Shown here piece by piece: positions 1-5,708 of a DNA stretch of 9,720 nt. The notes beneath the pieces are model-generated. The model did not search any database. It was not told where the DNA came from and saw nothing but the letters and a program-made list of their open reading frames with translations. The DNA comes from Desulfobacterales bacterium (GTDB lineage Bacteria > Desulfobacterota > Desulfobacteria > Desulfobacterales > JAFDCJ01). How positions within the stretch are numbered: the stretch's first letter is position 1; the number at the start of each line of letters is the position of its first letter. The stretch spans positions 3,846,592-3,856,311 of the forward strand of contig CP070771.1 in the NCBI GenBank assembly GCA_020345785.1. The letters run 5' to 3'. The position numbers were made by a program, and so were the translations under genes.

Positions 1-13
1 GGGGGGGGGATCC
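1..13. other. G homopolymer joined to GGATCC at window edge
   Basis: The window opens with nine G residues running into ATCC, which makes a BamHI-type GGATCC at 8-13. A pure G run at the very end of a sequence joined to a common linker site can be cloning or assembly residue. It may also be genuine: GGGGGGGA lies about six bases before the ATG at 17 and could pair loosely with the anti-Shine-Dalgarno sequence. The two readings cannot be separated here. Confidence 0.4.
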
Positions 14-16
14 AAT

Positions 17-493
17 ATGCAAAAAACAAACGGGTATCGCGATGTTTTGAAAGCCTTTGGAATCATAGCATCGCTGATGTTGTTAAGTGTCGCATGTTCG
101 TCAACTCCGAAAACAATTGACGGCCCTGAGGCCGGGGAAAAAGATGAAAAAAATACCCCTCTATACCACGATTTTGAAGATGTGCTTGTTCCGCGTGAAT
201 TAAAGTTGAATACCAAATCTTCTTTTGTCTACCAGAGTTCCGGCATCACAGCCGGTGTTCTCGTCTTTAAATCAGAGGTTGAACGAAATTCTTTGATTCG
301 ATTTTTTGAAAACAATATGGCCAAAGATAACTGGCAATCCATCAGCAGTTTTAAATCTCCTCGTACACTTCTGCTGTTTAGAAAAGAAGCTCGCTGGTGC
401 GTGATCAATATCACGGATAATAAATGGGATACGATGGTGGAAATTTGGGTCGCCCCGTTTAGCGGCTTAGCTGATTCGGGACTTTTGAAATAG
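17..493 (+). CDS. Small lipoprotein of unknown function
   Basis: A 158-aa protein with a clear type II signal peptide. It has basic residues K3, R8 and K12, a hydrophobic stretch at about 13-26, and a lipobox ending LSVAC with the lipidated cysteine at C27. Serine at -3 is less common than leucine but is tolerated. Serine at +2 after the cysteine suggests outer-membrane sorting by the E. coli rule, though that rule is not certain in this lineage. The mature part has a low-complexity acidic/lysine linker (about 30-46). A compact domain follows, with a VPRELKL segment near 58-64, a GVLVF strand near 80-84, and a tryptophan-containing C-terminal region (WCVINI, VEIWVAP). It resembles small lipoproteins annotated as hypothetical in Desulfobacterota, but I cannot name a family or function. 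The upstream neighbour is outside the window and no operon partner is visible. The ATG at 17 is preferred because it gives a complete signal peptide. Confidence 0.8.
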   Translation: MQKTNGYRDVLKAFGIIASLMLLSVACSSTPKTIDGPEAGEKDEKNTPLYHDFEDVLVPRELKLNTKSSFVYQSSGITAGVLVFKSEVERNSLIRFFENNMAKDNWQSISSFKSPRTLLLFRKEARWCVINITDNKWDTMVEIWVAPFSGLADSGLLK

Positions 494-528
494 CCAAAAC
501 AGCATTAATTTGTCAATTCTTTATATAC

Positions 529-610
529 ATCAGCGACCAGTGAAAGATCGTGGTTCCGGCCCCTTCCAGGGGCCTTCCTCATACCCGCAGCTCTGCTGGT
601 GGTCGCTGAT
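529..610. repeat. 82-bp structured element with 11-bp terminal inverted repeats
   Basis: ATCAGCGACCA (529-539) is perfectly complementary to TGGTCGCTGAT (600-610). Inside this stem lie two further perfect hairpins: GGCCCC/GGGGCC (558-563 and 569-574, 5-base loop) and CAGC/GCTG (588-591 and 595-598, 3-base loop). The whole can be drawn as a three-way junction. This architecture fits a REP/BIME-like or miniature transposable repeat, or a structured RNA. No target-site duplication is visible at the borders and there is no ORF inside. Confidence 0.55.
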
Positions 611-612
611 TC

Positions 613-646
613 TCGTGAGGAATTTTTGCGAATCAATTATTCACGA
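613..646. repeat. Imperfect inverted repeat next to the 82-bp element
   Basis: TCGTGA (613-618) pairs with TCACGA (641-646). Including the next five bases on each side, 9 of 11 positions are complementary, with a loop of about 12 bases. It starts two bases after the 529-610 element and may be part of the same unit. It has no T-rich tail, so a terminator role is not supported. Confidence 0.35.
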
Positions 647-676
647 CCCACGCCGAACGCTTGTAACAGCAGGTTC

Positions 677-705
677 TTGACACAATTCGCTCGAATGGAT
701 ACTTT
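677..705 (+). promoter_or_regulatory. Possible sigma70 promoter upstream of udg
   Basis: TTGACA at 677-682 is a perfect -35 hexamer. With a 17-base spacer, the -10 position (700-705) reads TACTTT, which matches only 3 of 6 consensus bases. The palindromic motif ATTCG-CT-CGAAT (685-696) lies inside the spacer, where a repressor could act. The weak -10 keeps confidence low. Confidence 0.3.
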
Positions 706-842
706 AGCTTTATAAATTCGAATCGAACTGCTCAGGTGCGTAATTCGAACGGCGTGAACAGTTTGGCGTAATATTTTACTTGGTTTGACATCAGGCGGCC
801 CCCGGCCTGTGAACCTTTAAATGGATGTAATCATTATTACCG

Positions 843-1544
843 ATGAATGGTAAACAAGCAATCGATAGGGCCATCACTGAAATCCATAACAGCTTACGAT
901 TTCTATCCGCCAGTGGATATCGCGGCTTTGACTGCTCCCAGGAATCGCTGGAAAAGATAAAAAAGTGGGGGCAGGATCCTAAATTTTTTTCTGAATCGCT
1001 GGATGATATCCGCGCGGAGCTCGGTGATTGCCAACGGTGCAGGCTGGCCCGGGGACGCAAGAAGATTGTATTTGGAGACGGAAAGCCAGGTGCCAAACTT
1101 GTATTTGTTGGCGAGGGACCCGGATTCGAGGAAGACCAACAGGGAAAACCCTTTGTCGGCGCCGCAGGTCAGCTGCTCACCCGCATCATCGAAGCCATAA
1201 AGCTTACCCGCGATCAGGTCTATATATGTAATATCATTAAGTGTCGTCCGCCGGGAAACCGTAATCCCGAACCCGATGAAATCAGAACTTGTTTCCCCTT
1301 TCTGGAGCGTCAGATTGCCGCCATTCAGCCTGACTTTATCTGTGCTTTAGGTACCTTTGCGGCTCAGACACTGCTTCAAACAACGACGTCCATTTCAAGA
1401 CTCAGGGGAAGATTTCATGAGTACAAGGGAATTAAAGTCCTGCCCACCTATCATCCGGCCTACCTTTTGCGAAATCCCGACAAGAAACGCGATGTGTGGG
1501 AGGACATGAAAATGCTGATCAAGGAATATCATTATGAAGAATAA
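843..1544 (+). CDS. udg: Family-4 uracil-DNA glycosylase (4Fe-4S)
   Basis: A 233-aa enzyme that removes uracil from DNA as the first step of base-excision repair. Motif 1 of the family-4 UDG fold is GEGPG (90-94) with a following ED (97-98). Motif 3-like HPAYLLR (204-210) supplies the conserved histidine. Four cysteines, C63 and C66 (CQRC), C134 (KCRPP) and C150, have the spacing expected for the family's 4Fe-4S cluster. The first 60 or so residues are an extension beyond the roughly 190-aa catalytic core, of a kind common in bacterial members. ATG at 843 is the first possible start after an in-frame stop at 828-830; no strong ribosome-binding site precedes it, so a start further downstream is possible. 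The 3' end overlaps nfeD by 11 bases, which suggests one transcript and translational coupling. Assignment to the UDG superfamily is secure; family 4 is supported by the cysteines. Confidence 0.95.
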   Translation: MNGKQAIDRAITEIHNSLRFLSASGYRGFDCSQESLEKIKKWGQDPKFFSESLDDIRAELGDCQRCRLARGRKKIVFGDGKPGAKLVFVGEGPGFEEDQQGKPFVGAAGQLLTRIIEAIKLTRDQVYICNIIKCRPPGNRNPEPDEIRTCFPFLERQIAAIQPDFICALGTFAAQTLLQTTTSISRLRGRFHEYKGIKVLPTYHPAYLLRNPDKKRDVWEDMKMLIKEYHYEE

Positions 1545-2826
1545 ATTTTTTCTTATTGCAATGATTCTTCTCCTGTTATTGGGCCCGAATTTTGTTTCGG
1601 CGGAACAGAAGGAGGTCTACATCATTCAGATCGCGGATGCCATCAGTCCTGGTTCGGCTGAATTTATAAAATTCGGGATTAGGTCTGCGGAAGAAAATGG
1701 GGCCGCATGCATTATCATCGAACTGGACACACCCGGCGGATTGGCGGAATCGATGCGAATAATTGTCCAAAACATCCTGGCAAGCAGGGTGCCGGTGGTG
1801 GTATACGTGTCACCAAGCGGTGCCCGTGCCGCATCGGCCGGAGTTATGATAACGATGGCCGCGGATGTAGCGGCCATGGCGCCCGGAACCAATATCGGTG
1901 CCGCCCATCCGGTGGGAGCGGGCGGAAAAGATATTGACGGCAAGATGTCGGAGAAGGTTATTAACGATATGGTTGCGCAGGCCAGAAGCGTCGCCGAAAA
2001 ACGAGGCCGCAACGCTGAGTGGGTGGAAGCTGCGATTCGCGAGAGCGTCTCGGTGACCGAAACCGAGGCCCTAAAAGAAAATGTCATTGACCTTATCGCC
2101 AGCGATACGGAGGATTTGATTCGGCAACTCAACGGTCGTGAATTGAAAGACAGAGGCGTGCTTAAACTTGATGATGTCAAGAAAGTTCTTCTTGAGGAAA
2201 CTTTGCGAACCAAAATTTTAAAAACCATCAGCAATCCCAACATTGCCTACATTCTGATGATGATCGGACTCGCCGGACTTTATTTTGAACTGTCTCATCC
2301 GGGCGCCATCTTCCCGGGAGTTATCGGAGGTATATGTTTAATCCTTGCCTTTTTTGCACTGCAAACGCTTCCGGTAAACTATGCCGGGGTTTTGCTGATC
2401 GTTCTGGCCATAATCTTCTTTATCATGGAGATGAAAATCACCAGCTACGGGCTTCTGAGCGTGGCGGGCGTCGTATCTTTGCTTCTGGGATCTTTGATGC
2501 TTTTTGAGGGCAGCACACCGGATATGAAATTGTCTTTGCAGGTCTTGCTGCCGACCATCGTATTGATTTCCGGATTTTTCGTGGTGGTTGCAGGACTGGT
2601 ATTTCGTGCCCAAATTTCCAAACCGTTTACCGGTTCCGGAGGATTGCTGGGTGAGATCGGGGTGGTTAAAAAAGCGCTGACACCTGAGGGCAAGGTCTTT
2701 ATTCATGGTGAACTGTGGAATGCACGCGCCGGGCAGGCGCTTGAGGAGAACACGAAAGTACGGGTCGTAAAAGTAGTAAACCTGACCCTGGAGGTAGAGC
2801 CTGCGGATGAAGCAGCAACTACCTGA
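1534..2826 (+). CDS. nfeD: Long-form NfeD membrane-bound serine protease (ClpP-class)
   Basis: A 430-aa protein built like archaeal PH1510 (about 440 aa). It has a signal peptide (1-23, cut after VSA), a ClpP/SppA-like protease domain (about 27-190), four or five transmembrane segments (about 238-358) and a C-terminal OB-fold NfeDC domain (about 368-424). TPGG (66-69) and ASAG (100-103) are the conserved ClpP-class motifs. By comparison with the PH1510 Ser-Lys dyad I infer S101 as nucleophile and K141 as general base. The family is known to cleave the C-terminal hydrophobic part of its partner stomatin, and is thought to act in membrane quality control with the protease domain outside the cytoplasmic membrane. 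A Shine-Dalgarno AAGGA (1521-1525) lies eight bases before the ATG, inside the end of udg. The downstream slipin gene is the expected partner. All key residues are present, so the protease is probably active. Confidence 0.95.
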   Translation: MKNKFFLIAMILLLLLGPNFVSAEQKEVYIIQIADAISPGSAEFIKFGIRSAEENGAACIIIELDTPGGLAESMRIIVQNILASRVPVVVYVSPSGARAASAGVMITMAADVAAMAPGTNIGAAHPVGAGGKDIDGKMSEKVINDMVAQARSVAEKRGRNAEWVEAAIRESVSVTETEALKENVIDLIASDTEDLIRQLNGRELKDRGVLKLDDVKKVLLEETLRTKILKTISNPNIAYILMMIGLAGLYFELSHPGAIFPGVIGGICLILAFFALQTLPVNYAGVLLIVLAIIFFIMEMKITSYGLLSVAGVVSLLLGSLMLFEGSTPDMKLSLQVLLPTIVLISGFFVVVAGLVFRAQISKPFTGSGGLLGEIGVVKKALTPEGKVFIHGELWNARAGQALEENTKVRVVKVVNLTLEVEPADEAATT

Positions 2827-2908
2827 AAACCAAAGGTAAATTTAAAGGACAGGTTCCAAATAAGACTGACATGTAATTGCGGTCCAACTTGTTTTTCTTT
2901 AAACTTGC

Positions 2909-2934
2909 CCGGAGAACCGGTTTTCTGATATCAG
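2909..2934 (+). other. Short palindromes ahead of the slipin gene
   Basis: CCGG-AGAA-CCGG (2909-2920) followed by TTTT makes a four-base-pair hairpin with a short T-tract. The perfect 10-bp palindrome CTGATATCAG (2925-2934) follows at once. The stem is too short to be a confident terminator, but partial transcript attenuation between nfeD and the slipin gene is possible, as is an operator role for the palindrome. Confidence 0.25.
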
Positions 2935-2964
2935 TATGTGAACTTACCACCAAAGGAGGATGAT

Positions 2965-3732
2965 ATGAGTTTATTTACGCCGATTGCCATTGTAGTGCTT
3001 GTCATTTTTTTCCTTTCGGCAGCCCTGCGAATTTTAAACGAATATGAACGTGGTGTAATTTTCAGGCTGGGTCGGGTGATCAATGCCAAAGGGCCGGGGC
3101 TAATTATACTCATACCGATCGTTGATAAGATGGTGAAGGTAAGTCTGAGACTGGTGGCGATGGATGTGGATCCCCAGGATGTCATCACCCGTGATAATGT
3201 GTCCGTTAAAGTGAATGCCGTTATCTATTTCAGGGTGATCGATCCTACCAAGGCGATTGTCGAGGTGGAAAACTATGCCTATGCCATGTCGCAGCTGGCT
3301 CAGACGACTCTGCGGAGCGTCTGCGGGCAGGCCGAGCTTGACGAACTTTTAGCGGAAAGAGAAAAAATCAACACGGAATTGCAGGAAATATTGGATACCC
3401 ATACCGATCCCTGGGGGATAAAGGTCGCCACCGTGGAGCTCAAACACATCGACCTGCCCCAGGAAATGCAGCGGGCTATGGCTCGGCAGGCCGAAGCCGA
3501 ACGTGAGCGACGGGCGAAAGTGATCAACGCCGAAGGTGAATTTCAAGCTGCAGCTAAATTGGCGGAGGCATCGGGAATCATTGAGAAGCATCCCATCGCG
3601 CTTCAGCTCAGGTATCTCCAGACCATGAACGAAATGTCCACGGAAAGCAATTCGACCACAATTTTTCCTATTCCCATTGAGCTGTTTAGACCGTTTTTAT
3701 CTGTTTTAAAGAAAGATTCTGAGAATGAATAG
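2965..3732 (+). CDS. Slipin (stomatin-like SPFH/band-7 membrane protein)
   Basis: A 255-aa slipin. It has an N-terminal membrane segment (about 4-22), the [11 protein letters not shown] entry to the SPFH domain (27-37), a PG-containing turn (GPG, 43-45), and the band-7 core to about residue 165. A charged coiled-coil helix rich in Ala, Glu and Arg follows (about 166-205), then a C-terminal hydrophobic segment near [10 protein letters not shown] (231-240). Stomatin-family proteins form membrane-associated oligomeric rings or scaffolds. The upstream nfeD gene encodes the protease that usually pairs with this family, so membrane-domain organisation and quality control is the inferred role. The ATG at 2965 is chosen over an in-frame GTG nine codons earlier (2938), because a near-perfect AAAGGAGG (2952-2959) lies five bases before it and inside the longer form. 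The 138-base gap to nfeD is compatible with co-transcription, which is inferred and not shown. Confidence 0.95.
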   Translation: MSLFTPIAIVVLVIFFLSAALRILNEYERGVIFRLGRVINAKGPGLIILIPIVDKMVKVSLRLVAMDVDPQDVITRDNVSVKVNAVIYFRVIDPTKAIVEVENYAYAMSQLAQTTLRSVCGQAELDELLAEREKINTELQEILDTHTDPWGIKVATVELKHIDLPQEMQRAMARQAEAERERRAKVINAEGEFQAAAKLAEASGIIEKHPIALQLRYLQTMNEMSTESNSTTIFPIPIELFRPFLSVLKKDSENE

Positions 3733-3845
3733 GAATCTGCAAAAATTCGAATGGCTGCTTCTGGCGGTGCGCAGCGGTTGACGCCCCGAGCTGCATTTTA
3801 CTAACCTGAACACGTCTCAATTGGCTTACACATCACCTTTGCCTA

Positions 3846-3874
3846 TTGACAGGATAATCAAAAATAGATATTAA
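3846..3874 (+). promoter_or_regulatory. Sigma70-type promoter for the Rho_N-domain gene
   Basis: TTGACA (3846-3851) is a perfect -35 box. A 17-base spacer leads to TATTAA (3869-3874), a -10 with 4 of 6 consensus bases. It is set in AT-rich sequence and points at the gene starting at 4021. Transcription would start near 3881 and leave a leader of about 140 bases. This is the best promoter in the window. Confidence 0.55.
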
Positions 3875-3899
3875 AAAAAGTTTTGAATAATTTTTTTAA
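3871..3899. repeat. A/T inverted repeat across the transcription start
   Basis: TTAAAAAAA (3871-3879) is perfectly complementary to TTTTTTTAA (3891-3899), with an 11-base AT-rich spacer. It overlaps the -10 box of the predicted promoter and the likely start site. A protein-binding or bendable DNA site is more plausible than a stable RNA hairpin, because every pair is A-T. Confidence 0.35.
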
Positions 3900-3946
3900 G
3901 CAGGACTTCATGAGTTCTGACGTAAACGACGGCTTGGTTTTATTCG

Positions 3947-3985
3947 AAGCATTCAGCGGGGGCTTTGCGGCCTCCGCTTGTGCTT
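3947..3985 (+). other. Strong stem-loop in the leader of the Rho_N-domain gene
   Basis: AGCGGGGGC (3955-3963) pairs with GCCTCCGCT (3970-3978) over nine positions with one G-T wobble and a six-base loop. An outer AAGCA/TGCTT pair (3947-3951 and 3981-3985) extends it across a small internal loop. It ends about 20 bases before the ribosome-binding site. Without a T-tract it is not a typical terminator of the slipin gene. A 5'-leader regulatory or mRNA-stabilising hairpin is possible. Confidence 0.45.
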
Positions 3986-4020
3986 TCAATTAAGAGCGAG
4001 AAAAGGAGAGATTACGGCAA

Positions 4021-4350
4021 ATGAGTGCTGAAAAGGTTGAAACCAAGGAAAAAGCGCTGGAGAAAATGACGGTCAAAGATCTGCGTGAGCTGGCCAAAGA
4101 TATACCCCAGATTGTCGGCGTACACGGTATGAAAAAGGAAGAATTAATTGTTGCCATCAAAGAAGCCAAGGGTATCGTAGATGAGCCGGTCAAAAAAGCA
4201 GATGCCTCCGTTCAGGAATTAAAGCAAAAGATAAAGGGCTATAAGGCGCAGCGCCAGGCGGCACTAGAAGCCAAAGACAAGAAAATGGCGACAATATACA
4301 AGCGACGCATCGCCAGGCTGAAGAAAAAATCACGCCGAGCCGCCGCCTAG
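4021..4350 (+). CDS. Small basic protein with Rho N-terminal domain
   Basis: A 109-aa protein. Residues 16-50 (beginning MTVKDLRELAK, with GVHGMKKEELI at about 33-43) match the Rho_N helical domain found at the start of transcription terminator Rho, a small SAP-like nucleic-acid-binding fold. The Rho RNA-binding cold-shock domain and ATPase are absent, so this is not Rho itself. Residues 64-109 are predicted helical and very basic, with RR and KKK clusters near the end (94-106), which suits binding to RNA or DNA. Stand-alone Rho_N proteins of this size occur in Desulfobacterota, but no function is established to my knowledge. An AGGAG-like site (4004-4008) lies about 12 bases before the ATG, slightly far. 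The gene has its own predicted promoter and a structured leader and is flanked by gaps over 200 bases, so it is probably monocistronic. A role in transcript binding is only an inference. Confidence 0.85.
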   Translation: MSAEKVETKEKALEKMTVKDLRELAKDIPQIVGVHGMKKEELIVAIKEAKGIVDEPVKKADASVQELKQKIKGYKAQRQAALEAKDKKMATIYKRRIARLKKKSRRAAA

Positions 4351-4448
4351 CAGACGGGTCGTCAGCGAATGGATTGTGCTTGTGATTGATCCGGCCTCGA
4401 TGGCGTTCGACATTGATGTTTAGTGGAAGAAAGACTTAGTATCTGCTA

Positions 4449-4502
4449 CCGTCTTTATGAGACGGCTATTATGCCGGTTTTATTCAAGAGCCTTGGAACC
4501 GG
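4449..4502 (+). other. Overlapping hairpins upstream of xerC
   Basis: Three inverted repeats overlap. A is CCGTCT/AGACGG (4449-4454 and 4460-4465). B is CGGC/GCCG (4463-4466 and 4473-4476), followed by G and TTTT (4478-4481). C is CCGGTT/AACCGG (4474-4479 and 4497-4502), with an inner CAAG/CTTG (4485-4488 and 4492-4495). B shares bases with both A and C and excludes them, while A and C can coexist. B with its T-tract looks like a weak terminator of the upstream transcript. The stems are short and the arrangement may be chance. Confidence 0.35.
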
Positions 4503-4522
4503 GAGCCGCACCCCTTTATAGA
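4494..4522 (+). promoter_or_regulatory. Possible sigma70 promoter for xerC
   Basis: TTGGAA (4494-4499) and TATAGA (4517-4522) each match 4 of 6 consensus bases and are separated by the optimal 17 bases. The pair lies about 58 bases before the xerC start and partly overlaps the hairpin region, so a start here would bypass the upstream hairpins. Confidence 0.35.
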
Positions 4523-4579
4523 GATAGGATCCTGGAGAGAGCTTGAGGTTATCATAGACTTCTGAAAAGGTTGGATCGG

Positions 4580-5515
4580 ATGACGAGGAGCCCGATTAAA
4601 AATTTAGTCAGCGGGTTCATAGAGTCTCTTGAAGTTGAGAAAGGGTACGCGGGGAATACCTGCAGAGCTTACCGCCATGACTTGCATGAATTCCTGTCAT
4701 ATCTTGTCCGAAGTCAATCGGCGGGAAATGAACACGCACAGATCATTGATCGCATTGAAATTGACAGTGTTAATAGAATTACCATAAGGGGCTATTTGGG
4801 TTGGTTACACGGAAAAAATAAAAAAAATACTATCGCACGCAAGCTTTCGGCAGTGCGATCTTTTTTTAAATATCTTGTCAAAAGAGGTGTCGTAGAAGAC
4901 AATCTGGCCGAATCAATTTTAACCCCGAAACAGGACAAAAGTATTCCGCAATACTTACCTGTTGATGAAATGTTCAGACTGCTAGATTCCATTCAAAACG
5001 ACAGTATGCTGGATCTGAGAAACCGCGCTATATTTGAAACGCTGTATTCATGCGGCATAAGAGTTTCGGAACTGGTCGGGTTGAACGTGTTTGATGTAGA
5101 TTTTAAAGGATCGGTAATCCGGGTCCTGGGAAAGGGCGGCAAGGAACGCATCGTACCCATCGGTCAAAAGGCGCTGGCAGCCATTGAGACATATCGCGCA
5201 AGATTGCACAAAGAATTCGGGAATTCTGCGGATCTCAATGGGCCGCTTTTTTTAAATAAAAGCCAAGAAAGACTCAGCGCCCGATCCGTGGCTCGTATTT
5301 TGGATAAACTGGTGACTGGGTGCGGTCTGTTAAAACCCGTATCGCCGCACACCATGCGGCACACGTTTGCGACCCACATGCTGGACGCCGGTGCGGATCT
5401 GAGAATCGTTCAGGAACTTTTAGGACATAAAAGTCTTTCCACCACTCAAAAGTATACCCATGTAAGCATTGATCGTTTGATGGAGACTTATGACCGGGCG
5501 CACCCCAGGAAATGA
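4580..5515 (+). CDS. xerC: Tyrosine recombinase XerC
   Basis: A 311-aa site-specific recombinase of normal XerC/D length. The N-terminal SAM-like core-binding domain (about 5-100) is followed by the catalytic domain (about 120-305). All catalytic residues are visible: R161 (CGIRVSEL), K185 (LGKGGKER), H257 and R260 (SPHTMRHTF), H283 (LGHKSLS) and the nucleophile Y292 (KYTHV). XerC cuts and rejoins DNA at dif-type sites to resolve chromosome dimers, with XerD and under FtsK control in characterised bacteria. XerC is preferred over XerD because the gene precedes hslV-hslU, an order also known from Firmicutes (codV-clpQ-clpY). The start is set at ATG 4580, nine bases after an AAGG (4567-4570); an in-frame TTG at 4571 would abut that site and is less likely. 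No integrase-specific neighbours or attachment sites are seen, so a housekeeping role is more likely than a phage one. Confidence 0.93.
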   Translation: MTRSPIKNLVSGFIESLEVEKGYAGNTCRAYRHDLHEFLSYLVRSQSAGNEHAQIIDRIEIDSVNRITIRGYLGWLHGKNKKNTIARKLSAVRSFFKYLVKRGVVEDNLAESILTPKQDKSIPQYLPVDEMFRLLDSIQNDSMLDLRNRAIFETLYSCGIRVSELVGLNVFDVDFKGSVIRVLGKGGKERIVPIGQKALAAIETYRARLHKEFGNSADLNGPLFLNKSQERLSARSVARILDKLVTGCGLLKPVSPHTMRHTFATHMLDAGADLRIVQELLGHKSLSTTQKYTHVSIDRLMETYDRAHPRK

Positions 5516-5580
5516 TTGGAAGGTTGATTGACGACTGACGAACGGCGAATTACGGTATTCTGTCTGATTAAGGCCGTTAT

Positions 5581-5642
5581 GGAGTGATGGAGTACTGGAG
5601 TGATGCAATAAAAACCCAATACTTTAATACTCCAGCACTCCA
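5581..5642. repeat. GGAGTG-type repeats forming an imperfect inverted repeat
   Basis: TGGAGT units recur at 5580-5585, 5588-5593 and 5596-5601 on the + strand, and their complement occurs at 5629-5634 and 5637-5642. TGGAGTACTGGAGT (5588-5601) pairs with ACTCCAGCACTCCA (5629-5642) at 13 of 14 positions with a 27-base loop. Short TGGAGTGA-type repeats of this kind are, from memory, dispersed between genes in some Desulfobacterota. They translate on the minus strand into His/Ser/Thr-rich junk frames, which explains the open frame seen there. Confidence 0.5.
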
Positions 5643-5653
5643 AAGGGAGTGCA
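5634..5653. promoter_or_regulatory. CIRCE-like half-sites upstream of hslV
   Basis: AGCACTC (5634-5640) and GAGTGC (5647-5652) match the core half-sites of the HrcA operator CIRCE (TTAGCACTC, nine bases, GAGTGCTAA), and the next gene encodes a heat-shock protease. The spacer is six bases instead of the strongly conserved nine and the outer bases diverge. The same bases form the terminator-like hairpin, which is the simpler explanation. Confidence 0.2.
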
Positions 5654-5670
5654 GTGTTTTGTTTTTGTTT
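5635..5670 (+). terminator. Rho-independent terminator after xerC
   Basis: GCACTCC (5635-5641) and GGAGTGC (5646-5652) make a perfect seven-base-pair stem with an AAAG loop. A T-rich tail follows at 5657-5670, broken by two G residues and starting four bases after the stem. It sits about 120 bases after the xerC stop and would separate xerC from hslV transcripts. The left arm can pair instead with the upstream repeat at 5588-5601, which would prevent this hairpin. Confidence 0.55.
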
Positions 5671-5708
5671 AAAACTCAATATCAAAAGCCTCTGGAGATA
5701 GAGCGATA

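Larger units (their letters stand above)
494..842. other. Gene-free stretch with structured elements
   Basis: These 349 bases separate the lipoprotein gene from the uracil-DNA glycosylase gene, and I find no credible coding sequence on either strand. The stretch holds an 82-bp multi-hairpin element (529-610), a further imperfect hairpin (613-646), a cluster of TTCGAA-type motifs (685-750), a possible promoter (677-705) and a small GC-rich inverted repeat (CAGGC at 792-796, GCCTG at 805-809). No T-tract follows any of the hairpins, so no classical intrinsic terminator is evident. Confidence 0.6.

Noticed and set aside
747..759. GAAC-N5-GAAC direct repeat before udg as a LexA box
   Set aside because: The alphaproteobacterial LexA pattern needs seven bases between the repeats and other known consensus sites also do not match, so an SOS-box call is not supported.
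1626..2243. A 205-codon minus-strand open frame opposite nfeD
   Set aside because: It is the longest antisense frame near this gene, but it is fully contained in the protease domain of nfeD, is Ser/Ala-rich and has no domain features; it is a shadow of the coding strand.
2338..2706. A 122-codon minus-strand open frame rich in Gln, Arg and Lys
   Set aside because: It is antisense to the membrane segments of nfeD. Hydrophobic codons read backwards give the charged, Gln-rich composition.
2938..2964. A GTG start giving a slipin nine residues longer
   Set aside because: The strong AAAGGAGG site lies inside the longer form and five bases before the ATG at 2965. The shorter protein has the usual slipin N-terminus.
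4571..4579. A TTG start for xerC three codons upstream of the ATG
   Set aside because: The TTG directly abuts the AAGG ribosome-binding sequence with no spacer, whereas the ATG at 4580 has nine bases.
5420..5685. Overlapping minus-strand open frames rich in His, Ser and Thr near the xerC end
   Set aside because: They are translations of the TGGAGTGATGGAGT-type repeat and the 3' end of xerC on the opposite strand. The H-H-S/T-P pattern is a known artefact of such repeats.
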